This document shows positions 1 to 7,766 of a stretch of DNA of 64,000 nucleotides, piece after piece. The notes under the pieces are model-generated. The model had not been told where the DNA came from. It did no database searches and worked only from the letters and a program-made list of their open reading frames with translations. Both the position numbers and the translations under genes were made by a program. Position 1 is the first letter of the stretch. Every line of letters begins with the position of its first letter. Source of the DNA: Candidatus Paraprochloron terpiosi LD05 (GTDB taxonomy: Bacteria > Cyanobacteriota > Cyanobacteriia > Cyanobacteriales > Prochloraceae); assembly GCA_018141785.1 (NCBI GenBank), contig CP073341.1, positions 3,441,422-3,505,421 of the forward strand, read 5' to 3'.

Positions 1-833
1 AAATAAGGACTGAGAAAACGACCGATTAAAATGGCGCCAATGAGGAAAACCCCAGCGCTAATAATCAGATAGATGATGTTGGTGATCTGGACTTCACCGG
101 TTTTGGCTAAACTAGCAACCACTGCGAGGACGATAATACCTAAAATGTCATCCAGAACCGCAGCGCCGATAATAATTTGACCTTCTTCAGAAGTGAGTTG
201 TCCTATTTCTGCTAGTACCTTAGCAGTAATACCGATACTGGTAGCTGTCAGTGCTGCTCCGGCAAAAATGGCCGGAATTAAGGGAACGTGAAATAGGTAA
301 ACTAAACCAGCCGTACCGGTAGCAAAAGGAGCGATCACCCCCACTATAGCTACTACTGCTGCTTGTGGTCCGACCCGAATTAGTTCTTTTAAGTCAGATT
401 CTAAGCCAATTTCAAACAGGAGAATCACAACTCCCAGTTCAGACAAGAGGGAAATTACCTCGCTAAGACTTGCAAAGACGGAGGTCGCTGCTTCCGGACT
501 CAGCTCGGCAGTGGTTTCGAGAAATTTAATAATTAAAGAGTCCGTTACCTCAGAACCGCTTTCTGGAAAGACGAGAATGCTCAAAGCAGAAACTCCGATT
601 ATTACCCCAGCCACCAGTTCTCCCAGAACTGGGGGTAAGTTAATGCGGGCGCAAATTTCTCCCCCCAGTTTGCAGGCAAAGTAAATAAGGACTAAGCTGA
701 GAAGCACTCCGGCAAAAATCAGAGTTTGAGAACCTGTTTCTGCTTCTATTTCTGTTGCTGTTGCTAACAGAGGAGAGAAAGACGAGGTAGAAATTGAGGT
801 GAGGCAGTTCACCCAGGCAGTTATATCAGCCAT
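1..833 (-). CDS. Na+/H+ antiporter, CPA2 (KefB/NapA) type, 5' part only
   Basis: The gene runs off the left edge of the window, so only the N-terminal 277 or so residues are present. The minus-strand ATG is at 833. Translation gives a short polar N-terminus followed by strings of hydrophobic segments. Stretches such as FAGAALTATSIGITAKVLAE and GQIIIGAAVLDDILGIIVLA are typical of cation:proton antiporter-2 proteins, where the conserved Asp pair in the DD motif lies in the ion path. The expected role is sodium or potassium/proton exchange across the plasma or thylakoid membrane. Ion choice cannot be read from the sequence. Confidence 0.85.
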   Translation of the reverse strand, partial: MADITAWVNCLTSISTSSFSPLLATATEIEAETGSQTLIFAGVLLSLVLIYFACKLGGEICARINLPPVLGELVAGVIIGVSALSILVFPESGSEVTDSLIIKFLETTAELSPEAATSVFASLSEVISLLSELGVVILLFEIGLESDLKELIRVGPQAAVVAIVGVIAPFATGTAGLVYLFHVPLIPAIFAGAALTATSIGITAKVLAEIGQLTSEEGQIIIGAAVLDDILGIIVLAVVASLAKTGEVQITNIIYLIISAGVFLIGAILIGRFLSPY

Positions 834-864
834 GTGTTCGGCATAAATTATTATTTCAAGTACT

Positions 865-1579
865 TTATCCTGTTCTAGGATAAAATCGGGGTAAAGGTTT
901 TTTTCCGTCTTTCCCTATCAGGGCGCTCCCGACAGAGAACCTATCTCTGGTTTTGTTTAAAGCCTCGCCTGACCATGATTGGCCAGTACTGGTTACAGCA
1001 ATATCTCGCCTCCCGAAATCCACCCCGATAACCTCTTGGGTGTCAGGCACATTGGGAGGCTCTGACTTAATCTGGACGTGTATATAGAATTTACCGTCTT
1101 TGTGCAGGCAAACCTGAGCACTAGTGGGATTTTGCCCCTTCAATCGCTCTACATGGTATCGACTGACCCCCGCCCCCCGCCATTAATCAATGCCGGGGGC
1201 CGGGGGGACTTTGATTCGTTTCCCAGTAGTGCTTAGGCTTACCAGAAACCCATCCTCGATAATCCGAAACGTTCTGGAATCGCAATCAAAGCTGGTAGGG
1301 GCAAAATCTTTGGGTTTGCTTTTCTTAGCCTTAGTGGCCAGTCTATTGGCTGCTACCCTGGCACAGAGCAAGAACAACATGGTTGGCCGTTAAACCAAAT
1401 TTGGCTTTGGCTTCCCTATAACAGACTGCCTGAATACTATTTCGGTTGGTCAGCCTAGGATTCACCGTTTCGTTAATCCAGCTGCAAGCATCAGCAAATG
1501 CCACCGCAGTATCGGTCAGAGCGCGATACTGTTCGTCGGTAGTGTCTAAACCAACGCACAAGGTCAGGATTTGTTCCAT
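865..1579 (-). pseudogene. tnpB: Degenerate, internally deleted TnpB (IS200/IS605-type)
   Basis: TnpB is the RNA-guided nuclease carried by IS605-type elements. Three reading-frame pieces line up as its N-terminal half: residues starting MEQILTLCVGLDTTDEQYRA (ATG at 1579), a middle piece RVAANRLATKAKKSKPKDF after a frameshift near 1370, and KDGKFYIHVQIK...VIGVDFGRRDIAVTS with the first RuvC Asp. After SGEALNKTRDRF the reading jumps straight to a C-terminal-like tail VGSALIGKDGK. The rest of RuvC and the zinc finger are therefore missing. A 26-bp palindrome (1174-1199) also breaks the gene. A perfect 8-bp hairpin at 864-884 overlaps the 3' end and may be the element's right end. No tnpA is seen. 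Confidence 0.75.
1174..1199. repeat. 26-bp palindromic element, copy 1 (in tnpB relic)
   Basis: Arms CCCCCGCCATT and AATGCCGGGGG flank an AATC loop, giving an 11-bp stem with one C-C mismatch. This copy sits inside the tnpB relic and interrupts its reading frame. Confidence 0.9.
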
Positions 1580-1931
1580 AGTTGCTTCAAAACTCACAGG
1601 ATTTCTAGCACAAAAATAAAAAGATGTGGTGCGGTTTTTCCTCCCGCCGCTGCCCCCGCCATTAATCAATGCCGGGGGACAGCGGGGGCCTCCAAACCGC
1701 GTTAGGTGAAAACTTAGCTGCATCCTGTTACCATTGCAATGAGTTTAACTTAGATTTGGCAGCAATCAAAATCATTTGACACTATTATCAAAGAAAAATT
1801 TGCCAAGGCGAAAAATACTGTAACCTACTAATACAATATTTAAAATTGGTACAGCAAATAATACAAAAAATAACCAGTAATCAATACCATAGTAATTTTG
1901 TGAGTTTATCTCTTTGGATGGTAATTGTACC
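1580..1931. other. Non-coding stretch upstream of the tnpB relic
   Basis: This stretch holds a palindromic element (1653-1678) and AT-rich DNA. I see no supported gene. It may contain the left end of the old transposon, but no clear terminal hairpin could be picked out. Confidence 0.5.
1653..1678. repeat. 26-bp palindromic element, copy 2
   Basis: The sequence is identical to the copy at 1174-1199. It lies about 75 bp upstream of the tnpB start. Confidence 0.9.
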
Positions 1932-2210
1932 TCAAATTTCTTGGCGGGAAACCAATTTCTCTATCTTCGCTTGGGTTTCGTGGAGAAACTGCTCTCTACT
2001 ATCGGCCACCTTAGTTAGAGTAGGAACTAAATTACGGGATTGTAAGGTCATATGAAGCTGTAGTTGTGCTACATACTCCCCAATATCTTCGCGAATGCGA
2101 AGCAACCGCCTTTGGCGTCCCAGTTCGTTGGTGACGGATGACGATGACAAATTCACTGTTTCTTTTTTCCTGTTTTTGAACTTTCGGTAAACATCAATGT
2201 AATCTATCAC
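1932..2210 (-). CDS. Small hypothetical protein, probably coiled coil
   Basis: A 92-residue reading frame starting with GTG, preceded by an AGAAAG stretch. The protein is charged and helical in character (for example REDIGEYVAQLQLHMTLQ and REQFLHETQAKIEKL), with no membrane segment or known motif. Part of it (QRRLLRIRE) is encoded by DNA resembling the dispersed repeat GCCTTTGGCGTCC, so part of the frame may be repeat-derived. It is not recognised, and it could be a spurious frame. Confidence 0.4.
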   Translation of the reverse strand: MIDYIDVYRKFKNRKKETVNLSSSSVTNELGRQRRLLRIREDIGEYVAQLQLHMTLQSRNLVPTLTKVADSREQFLHETQAKIEKLVSRQEI

Positions 2211-2296
2211 TATTTTCTTTCTAGTTGGAAAATAAGACTAAATTTTACATATTTCTTAATATATTATCAAGAAACTTAAACCAAGCAAGAAACAGG

Positions 2297-3040
2297 CTAC
2301 AAAGTCATCTTGCCAGTCCCGGTGATCAATAAGGAAAAGTAAGAGAGTTTTAAATTAGGGCGATCCCTCAAATCTCGATAGATAGTCTGATTTGGTAAAG
2401 TTGCTCTCTCTACCACCCAACTAGCCTCCAGGAGCTGACGCTGGCTTAAAAATTGCCAAACCTGCTGGTAAACGGAACTCACTTTCATCAATACTACTAC
2501 ATCGGCCCATTCCAGAACTGCCTCTAACTCTTTGACGCAATAAAGAGCTGGTAGAATAGCAAGACGCTGACTGCCAACTGTTAATGGTACGCCCAAAACT
2601 GCTGCTGCTGCCATGGGGGAACAAACTCCAGAAACTGTCTGGACTACTGCTTGGGGATGTAATTGGAGCAAAGTCTGTGCTAAATAAGTAAAAGTACTGT
2701 AAAAGCTAGTATCTCCAACACTTACAAAGGCAACGTCTTGTCCTCTAACCAAATATGGCCAAACTCTTGCTACTGCCTCCTCCCATGCCGAAATCAAGAT
2801 ACTCTCTTCCCTCACATAAGGAAAGCGCAAAGGGAGTTTTTGCTGCTCTGTCCTCAGCCAAGGAGAGACAATCTGTTCTGCCATGCCGGGTTTGTCTCTC
2901 ATTCCAGCGGGAAAGGCTACCACTGAAGCTTGCTGTAGGAGACGCAGTCCTTTGAGGGTAATTAGCTCCGGATCCCCTACTCCTAAACTAATTCCATACA
3001 AGACGCCAGGTTGGATCAAATCTAATACCTCAATCGACAA
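2297..3040 (-). CDS. cobI: Precorrin-2 C20-methyltransferase (CobI/CbiL)
   Basis: The protein adds the C20 methyl group to precorrin-2 from SAM in cobalamin synthesis. It is 247 residues, the usual length. The N-terminal motif GVLYGISLGVGDPELITLKG is the signature of the tetrapyrrole methylase fold. VAFVSVGDTSFYSTF and VSGVCSPMAAAAVLGVPL match the SAM and substrate loops. No ATG fits. The frame opens at TTG 3040, with an in-frame stop shortly upstream, and an alternative TTG lies at about residue 8. The start codon is only 6 bp from that of the divergent lipase gene, leaving no ordinary promoter space. Confidence 0.9.
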   Translation of the reverse strand: MSIEVLDLIQPGVLYGISLGVGDPELITLKGLRLLQQASVVAFPAGMRDKPGMAEQIVSPWLRTEQQKLPLRFPYVREESILISAWEEAVARVWPYLVRGQDVAFVSVGDTSFYSTFTYLAQTLLQLHPQAVVQTVSGVCSPMAAAAVLGVPLTVGSQRLAILPALYCVKELEAVLEWADVVVLMKVSSVYQQVWQFLSQRQLLEASWVVERATLPNQTIYRDLRDRPNLKLSYFSLLITGTGKMTL

Positions 3041-3046
3041 TTGCCA

Positions 3047-3751
3047 ATGCCATTACCAACAGTAATAATACCAGGCTACTTTGCTAGGGCTACTGACTAC
3101 CGGGACTTAGAAACAGCTTTAAATGAGCGGGGGATTCCTACAGTAACAGTACCTTTGCGCCAACGAGATTGGCTGCCAACTCTCGGAGGTCGTTCTGTGG
3201 TACCGATTATTCGCCAAATTGACACCACGGTGAAAAAAATGTTGAGCAGATACCAGGTTGGTTCGGTAAACTTAGTCTGTCACTCTGCTGGAGGTTGGAT
3301 TGCCCGCATTTATTTAGGGGAAAAACCCTATAATATCCACGGAGACGTTACCTCCGAAGAGGGGGTTTGGGGAGCTCACTCTCATGTGTCTACCTTGTTG
3401 ACGTTAGGCACTCCCCACATCAGTCAAGAACTTTGGACAAAGCGCAATCTGGATTTTGTCGGGCAGAATTATCCTGGAGCTTTCTATCCAAATGTACGTT
3501 ACGTTTGTGTAGCGGGGAAGGCTGTATACGGTGAAAGGAAACTGGGTAGTTGGTTAGCCTACAATAGCTACAAACTGACTTGTGGTCAAGGTAACTGTTG
3601 GGGAGATGGCATAACCCCCATCGCCGCTGCTCATTTAGAAGGAGCCACTAATCTAACTTTAGCAGGAGTAATGCATTCTCCCAAATCTCCCGGTATTTGG
3701 TATGGTTCCCCAGAACCGCAACAAGCCTGGGTATCTTATTTACTGGATTGA
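3047..3751 (+). CDS. Alpha/beta-hydrolase, lipase/esterase-like
   Basis: A 234-residue alpha/beta-hydrolase. The nucleophile elbow reads CHSAGG (Ser in LVCHSAGGWIARIY). An early VIIPGYFARATDYRDLE strand-loop supplies the likely oxyanion region, and a His near VMHSPKS may complete the triad. Homologues in cyanobacteria and plants are annotated as lipase-like. The substrate is unknown and no signal peptide is seen. The ATG at 3047 is preferred over the TTG at 3041. The gene overlaps the 3' end of the opposing small gene by 12 bp. Confidence 0.75.
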   Translation: MPLPTVIIPGYFARATDYRDLETALNERGIPTVTVPLRQRDWLPTLGGRSVVPIIRQIDTTVKKMLSRYQVGSVNLVCHSAGGWIARIYLGEKPYNIHGDVTSEEGVWGAHSHVSTLLTLGTPHISQELWTKRNLDFVGQNYPGAFYPNVRYVCVAGKAVYGERKLGSWLAYNSYKLTCGQGNCWGDGITPIAAAHLEGATNLTLAGVMHSPKSPGIWYGSPEPQQAWVSYLLD

Positions 3752-4015
3752 TTGCCGCTCCCAAGCACCGTAACACTGAGCGTAATAAGTCAATATTGCT
3801 TCCAGGAGCAAAGTTCGAGGAGTATCTAGCTTTTCAGGATATTCAAGCCACAAACCTTGCAGTTGGCTTTGATTGTAATCAAAGATACCTCCTTCTCTAG
3901 ACAGAAAGCCGGTTTTAACTCCTTCAACTTGCCGTAAGTGAGCGGCAACTTCCCGGTAGACTGCTAAGGGTAAGGAGGAATGAAAAATATGCTCTTTTCG
4001 CTTTAGAACTTCCAT
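3740..4015 (-). CDS. Conserved small hypothetical protein
   Basis: A 91-residue protein starting MEVLKRKEHIFHSSLPLAVY. It has a mixed helix/strand composition, the motif GFLSREGGIFDYNQSQLQGL, and no membrane segment. It sits between the convergent lipase gene and a lipoprotein gene read in the same direction, 11 bp from the lipoprotein's stop. I recall similar cyanobacterial hypotheticals but no defined function. Confidence 0.65.
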   Translation of the reverse strand: MEVLKRKEHIFHSSLPLAVYREVAAHLRQVEGVKTGFLSREGGIFDYNQSQLQGLWLEYPEKLDTPRTLLLEAILTYYAQCYGAWERQSIQ

Positions 4016-4026
4016 AGATTTTTAGC

Positions 4027-4827
4027 TCAGACTTCCTGTGTGTCAACCTCTGGTTTTGCTACTTTATCTCCTACTCGCTTAATAACTTCAATACCCAATT
4101 CCTCCAACACGACAATAGGTTTTCTACCCCCTTTTTCAATTCGTTTGACTAGTACTTTACCGTTAGCAAGATACTGTCCCTGTTCGACGTAGCGACTATA
4201 TTTTTCCAGAGGAGACTTGACAATTATCTTTGTCACTGTTCCCACTTGTATTAGTCCAGTTACCGCAACTTCCCTTGCCAGCACTGGTTGTGGAGGGAGA
4301 GGGGGCTGCCTAACTTTAGGGGGAGGAGTTGGCTTAATGGTCGGTGGAGGGGGCTGCCTAACTTTAGGTGGAGGAGTTGGCTTAATGGTCGGTGGAGGGG
4401 GCTGCCTAACTTTAGGTGGAGGAGTTGGCTTAATGGTCGGTGGAGGGGGCTGCCTAACTTTAGGTGGAGGAGTTGGCTTAATGGTCGGTGGAGGGGGCTG
4501 CCTAACTTTAGGTGGAGATGGAGAAGGGATTCTGATTATGGTGACAATTGGTTCTATTGGTATTATTGCAAAGGGATCGTTCCTCCCTTTGACAACCGTT
4601 TCTCTTCGCTCTTGGGCATTTGTAGGCTTGATCATCAAGTCAGGAACAAAACTTGACCCTGCTGGGGAACTCCGGGGATTGGGTTTTGTAGGTTCTTCCT
4701 TATTCTCTACATTTACTGCTGGTTCCCGGTTAATAGGTTCTGTTTTGTTCTTATTCCAGAAAGTCGGAATTCCGCAGCCGGAAAGAGCTACCATTGCCAA
4801 TGATACTATCAACTTCTTCTTGCCCAT
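4027..4827 (-). CDS. PilP-like lipoprotein with proline-rich tandem repeats
   Basis: A 266-residue protein with a lipoprotein signal: basic MGKKK, a hydrophobic core, and lipobox LSGC at residues 16-19. A linker contains the motif RNDPFAIIP. Residues of about 107-175 are a 16-residue repeat (PPPKVRQPPPPTIKPT) present about four and a half times. The C-terminal domain (VAVTGLIQVGTVTKIIVKSP...YLANGKVLVKRIE) is reminiscent of PilP, the periplasmic type IV pilus assembly lipoprotein. That match is from memory and moderate. The repeats probably span the periplasm or peptidoglycan. The SigF-type gene next door is from a sigma group known to control pili in cyanobacteria, which fits a pilus role. 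Confidence 0.7.
   Translation of the reverse strand: MGKKKLIVSLAMVALSGCGIPTFWNKNKTEPINREPAVNVENKEEPTKPNPRSSPAGSSFVPDLMIKPTNAQERRETVVKGRNDPFAIIPIEPIVTIIRIPSPSPPKVRQPPPPTIKPTPPPKVRQPPPPTIKPTPPPKVRQPPPPTIKPTPPPKVRQPPPPTIKPTPPPKVRQPPLPPQPVLAREVAVTGLIQVGTVTKIIVKSPLEKYSRYVEQGQYLANGKVLVKRIEKGGRKPIVVLEELGIEVIKRVGDKVAKPEVDTQEV
4306..4518. repeat. 48-bp coding minisatellite
   Basis: The 48-bp unit begins CTGCCTAACTTTAGG and starts at 4306, 4354, 4402 and 4450, with a partial fifth at 4498. The copies are almost identical, differing mainly at one base in the first unit. This suggests recent expansion or homogenisation. It encodes the 16-residue proline-rich repeat of the lipoprotein. Confidence 0.95.
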
Positions 4828-4923
4828 AACCAGTAACCTCCTAAATCAATCACCAGCCTTCTCTTATTTATTTTAGCCTGAAAGCTACAATTTTGACAAT
4901 GGCTGAGAATAGGCACGGGAGCG

Positions 4924-6539
4924 TTAATCTTTTGTTCCAATTAACTTTTGCAACATATTTACTCCTTTTTTTGCATGGCGAGCTACTGTAACCACGCTGA
5001 TCCCTAGTAATTTTGCGGCCTCTTTTTGGGTTAAGTCATGTAAAAATACGAATTCCAGCACTTTCCGAGTCCGCTCTTCTAGTTGAGTTAGAGCTTGTTG
5101 TAAGCGAATTCTATCATCTGTCGCCAACTGAAAACTGCGATACTGAGGAGCCTCGATGAGTTCCCCTAAGGTCGCCCCGTCGTTACTATCCCCTGGGGAC
5201 AAGTCTAAACTCAGGGGTTGGAGATTTTGATGTGCTAGTTTTATTTCTTCCCATTCTTTCAAGGAAATTTCTAGCTCCTGGGCTATTTCTGGATCTGTTG
5301 GCTGTCTGTTGAACCGCTGGCAGAAATCCCGGATTATGCCCACAGCTTGTCTTTTTTGCTCTACCCAGCGTCGTGGAATCCGAACCAGGCTAGCCTTATC
5401 TCTTAAATAGTGTTGAATTTCCCCTCTAATATAGGGAATAGCAAAAGAACTAAAAGCATTTCCTCTTGAGTCGAATTTTTCGATTGCCCGAATTAAGCCA
5501 AAACTGCCCAATTGCTGCAATTCTTCGTAGCTCTCATTGCACTTCCCAACCCAGTGATGAGCTTCTTTTGTCGAGATAGGTAGACCCTTACAGGTTTTCC
5601 CCCTCACAGTACCGCCGGGCGTACACTTTCAAAGCACCCGGCTCCTGGTGTATCATCCTACTCCCGGTGCGTTAATTCCCATTTCTAGGACTGGTTTTTC
5701 AGGACTATTCCTGCCGTCAGGCAGTCAAGTGGTTTTATTAATCCTTAGATTTGACCAGTCATCCCCGCCATTAGCGATTAGCCATAACGCTTCAAACTTA
5801 TGGGGAACATTGGGTCTCAAGTTCCAGTTTCAGATTACAAATCCTGTACGAATGGATTTGTAATTACGTTTCACCCTCTCCTACGTCAGCTCCCCTTTCG
5901 AGTAGACATTTGTCTATGAGTCAGGTTATACAGTCGTGTTTTCCCTCGGACTTTCGCCTATGACGACCTTCGCTTCTTAAGAGAGTCCTTTCTCCCCAGG
6001 GAATTGGTACAGATTACTCCTTTCCTACTGGTGCAAGACCAGACCCTGTGGAGGTTAACTCGTTTCACAATAGTTAGATACGTCTGACGGCGGGCTGCTC
6101 AATACCCCGGCGGCGTGGTGTCTACGCGATGACGGTGAGATTCCATCTTTCACATATACCGCATACCATTTTTGGTTAGAGTGTTTCAGTTGGGCTTTCA
6201 CTCTTCCTACGTAACGAGGCTGCAAGCTTCGCTTTATGCTCACCATATCAGACTTTCCCTAGGCCGTTACCACTATCGGACTAATAGAAAACTTAGCCAT
6301 TTAACCCTCTAGCTGTGAAACCCCCTCAAAGAGGGTTGAGGCTCCTTCGGGCGGGAACCGGGGAAGACACTCCCCATGGGGTTTTACCCACTAACTACTG
6401 CGACTTTCGAGCCGCACCTCACCAATCCCAAGTTTAGTTCCACGAGCTTATTGCGCAGATCGATTCTGCGAGATTGCTGATAAGCTTTAAATAACCACAA
6501 ACTCTGAAGCTTGACATGGTCAGTAAGGTTAGTAGACAT
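4924..6539 (-). CDS. sigF: SigF-type (group 3) sigma factor, split by a group II intron
   Basis: Two exons rejoin in frame: exon 1 is 6539-6418 (40 codons plus AG) and exon 2 is 5569-4924. The product is 255 residues, the usual length. The junction reads NLGLVR|KEAHHWVG, restoring the conserved sigma region 2. Exon 2 carries SFGLIRAIEKFD and AFSSFAIPYIRGEIQHYLRD (region 2), region 3, and a region 4 helix-turn-helix LTQKEAAKLLGISVVTVARH. In cyanobacteria SigF controls type IV pili, motility and cell-surface genes. Without splicing, exon 1 reads about ten intron codons (CGSKVAVVSG) into a stop, and exon 2 could only be made from an artificial start inside the intron. An AAGG lies upstream of the ATG. 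Confidence 0.9.
5570..6417 (-). mobile_element. ORF-less group II intron in sigF (848 nt)
   Basis: The 5' end is GTGCGGCTCG at 6417 and the 3' end is ...CTATCTCGAC at 5570, matching the GUGYG...AY rule. Domain V is the 34-nt segment 5644-5611: it starts GAGCCGGGTGC, has a GAAA tetraloop and ends CGCCCGGCGGT. Domain VI follows and ends at the splice site. No intron-encoded protein is present; the longest frame inside is 63 codons and unrelated. Splicing would need a maturase in trans. A short palindromic insert lies near 6100-6135. Confidence 0.9.
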
Positions 6540-6710
6540 TGTTAAATTGCCTTATTCTAGAGGTCTGCTGCAAGATTTCTCTTTCCTCATCGCCACTCTT
6601 TCATTATACTATCTATTAGTTCTAAGCTAGTCTAGCTATTTCAACGTTTAAATTAAAATTATATAAAATATACAAACTAATTATCAACTCAACTCATCTC
6701 TATCCAAGCT
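6540..6710. other. sigF upstream region
   Basis: AT-rich intergenic DNA between the sigF ATG and the psbO 3' hairpin. It should hold the sigF promoter, but I could not pick a confident -10/-35 pair. Confidence 0.4.
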
Positions 6711-6746
6711 TAATTATGAAGCATAAAAAGATATGCTTCATAATTA
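6711..6746. terminator. Inverted repeat after psbO
   Basis: A perfect 14-bp inverted repeat (TAATTATGAAGCAT and its complement) with an 8-nt loop ends 8 bp from the psbO stop codon. It is AT-rich and lacks a clear T-run. It could act as a terminator or as a 3' mRNA stabiliser. Confidence 0.6.
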
Positions 6747-6754
6747 GTGCTAAA

Positions 6755-7588
6755 CTATGCTTTTCCTTGAACCCGACCGTAGAAAATACCGCGAATCTTT
6801 ACTAATTCAGGTTCATCAGAGCCTAAGTCAGTATCAGAGGGTTGTTCGCTTTCAAAAACTCCTGCAATTTCCCCTGTTTCGCCATCGACTTTCGTGATTT
6901 GGAGAAATATTTCCCCTTTACCACTCTCGATTTCCTTAACATTAGCACGAGCGTAATCTTCGCTATCTGCTCCTGCTGGTAGGGCGACAGCATTATCATA
7001 GCCGGTAAAAGTACCGCGACCTTTGGGATCCAGGAAAGCAGCTCCTCGATAGGACGGGACTTTGAATTCTCCTTCAAAGTCTGTAGAAGTGTCGATCTGC
7101 TTAATTCCTGGCTTGGTTGTAGCAACTAATTGTTTAATGGTAAAGAAGAAAGGTGTTTGCTCTCCTCCAGGAAGCTGAACCGTAATTGCTTGAAAGTCAA
7201 TACCGTCCTGTTCCAGGAAAGTTAGACTCCCATCTTCGTTGATTTGAATGCTACCGCTAACCTGATCCAGGGTAGAGGTGGCTCGGGTGAGCAATTTACC
7301 GGGAACGAATTCTGCTTTTTGGCGCTTATTAGCAGGTTCTTCTTCGACAAAAAAGGATGTGGGTTCTAAGCACAGATCCGTCAAAACGTATGATTTCTCT
7401 GGATCTATGGCAATAGAGCCTCTCGTAGTTTCTTCTAACTGAAGGCAGGTGTTTGCTATACCAGTGTTGAGAATATCTTCGTAGGTGAGTTGATCTCTAC
7501 TCAGACTATCCAGTGGATTTCCGCTACAAGCTGTTAATATACCTAGACATAAAGCCATAAAGGCTACAATTAATCCTCGATACCTCAT
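6755..7588 (-). CDS. psbO: Photosystem II manganese-stabilising protein PsbO
   Basis: A 277-residue, lumenal extrinsic subunit that stabilises the Mn4CaO5 cluster. The N-terminus has a lipoprotein-like signal ending LTACSG. The mature part begins LTYEDILNTGIANTCLQLEE, with the conserved Cys pair (CLQLEE and LTDLCLEP) that forms the disulfide. Conserved FTIKQLVA, GEFKVPSYRGAAFLDPKGRG and GYDNAVALPA segments follow, and the end is VKIRGIFYGRVQ. It is a complete single-gene unit with an inverted repeat just downstream. Confidence 0.98.
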   Translation of the reverse strand: MRYRGLIVAFMALCLGILTACSGNPLDSLSRDQLTYEDILNTGIANTCLQLEETTRGSIAIDPEKSYVLTDLCLEPTSFFVEEEPANKRQKAEFVPGKLLTRATSTLDQVSGSIQINEDGSLTFLEQDGIDFQAITVQLPGGEQTPFFFTIKQLVATTKPGIKQIDTSTDFEGEFKVPSYRGAAFLDPKGRGTFTGYDNAVALPAGADSEDYARANVKEIESGKGEIFLQITKVDGETGEIAGVFESEQPSDTDLGSDEPELVKIRGIFYGRVQGKA

Positions 7589-7766
7589 GAAAAATTTCTC
7601 CTCGTTTAAAACCCCAATGGGGGGGCTGACTGTAAACCTCGTTTAGTTAATCTCGGATGAGAAGTTGGCGAGCATATATGGTTGCCGACAAGTTTGGTTA
7701 GTCTCATCGAGATCTACTCTACCAGAGATTGACATTGTTTTTGACAATCCTTTATAATTAATACCC

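Noticed and set aside
4306..4518. Possible CRISPR array (48-bp periodicity)
   Set aside because: The repeats are contiguous, coding and have no unique spacers.
4217..4876. Long plus-strand frames across the lipoprotein gene
   Set aside because: They arise because the 48-bp repeat is open in several frames; the glycine-rich translations have no start signal or domain.
6055..6246. 63-residue frame inside the sigF intron as an intron protein
   Set aside because: Far too short for a reverse transcriptase and without any of its motifs; it overlaps structural RNA.
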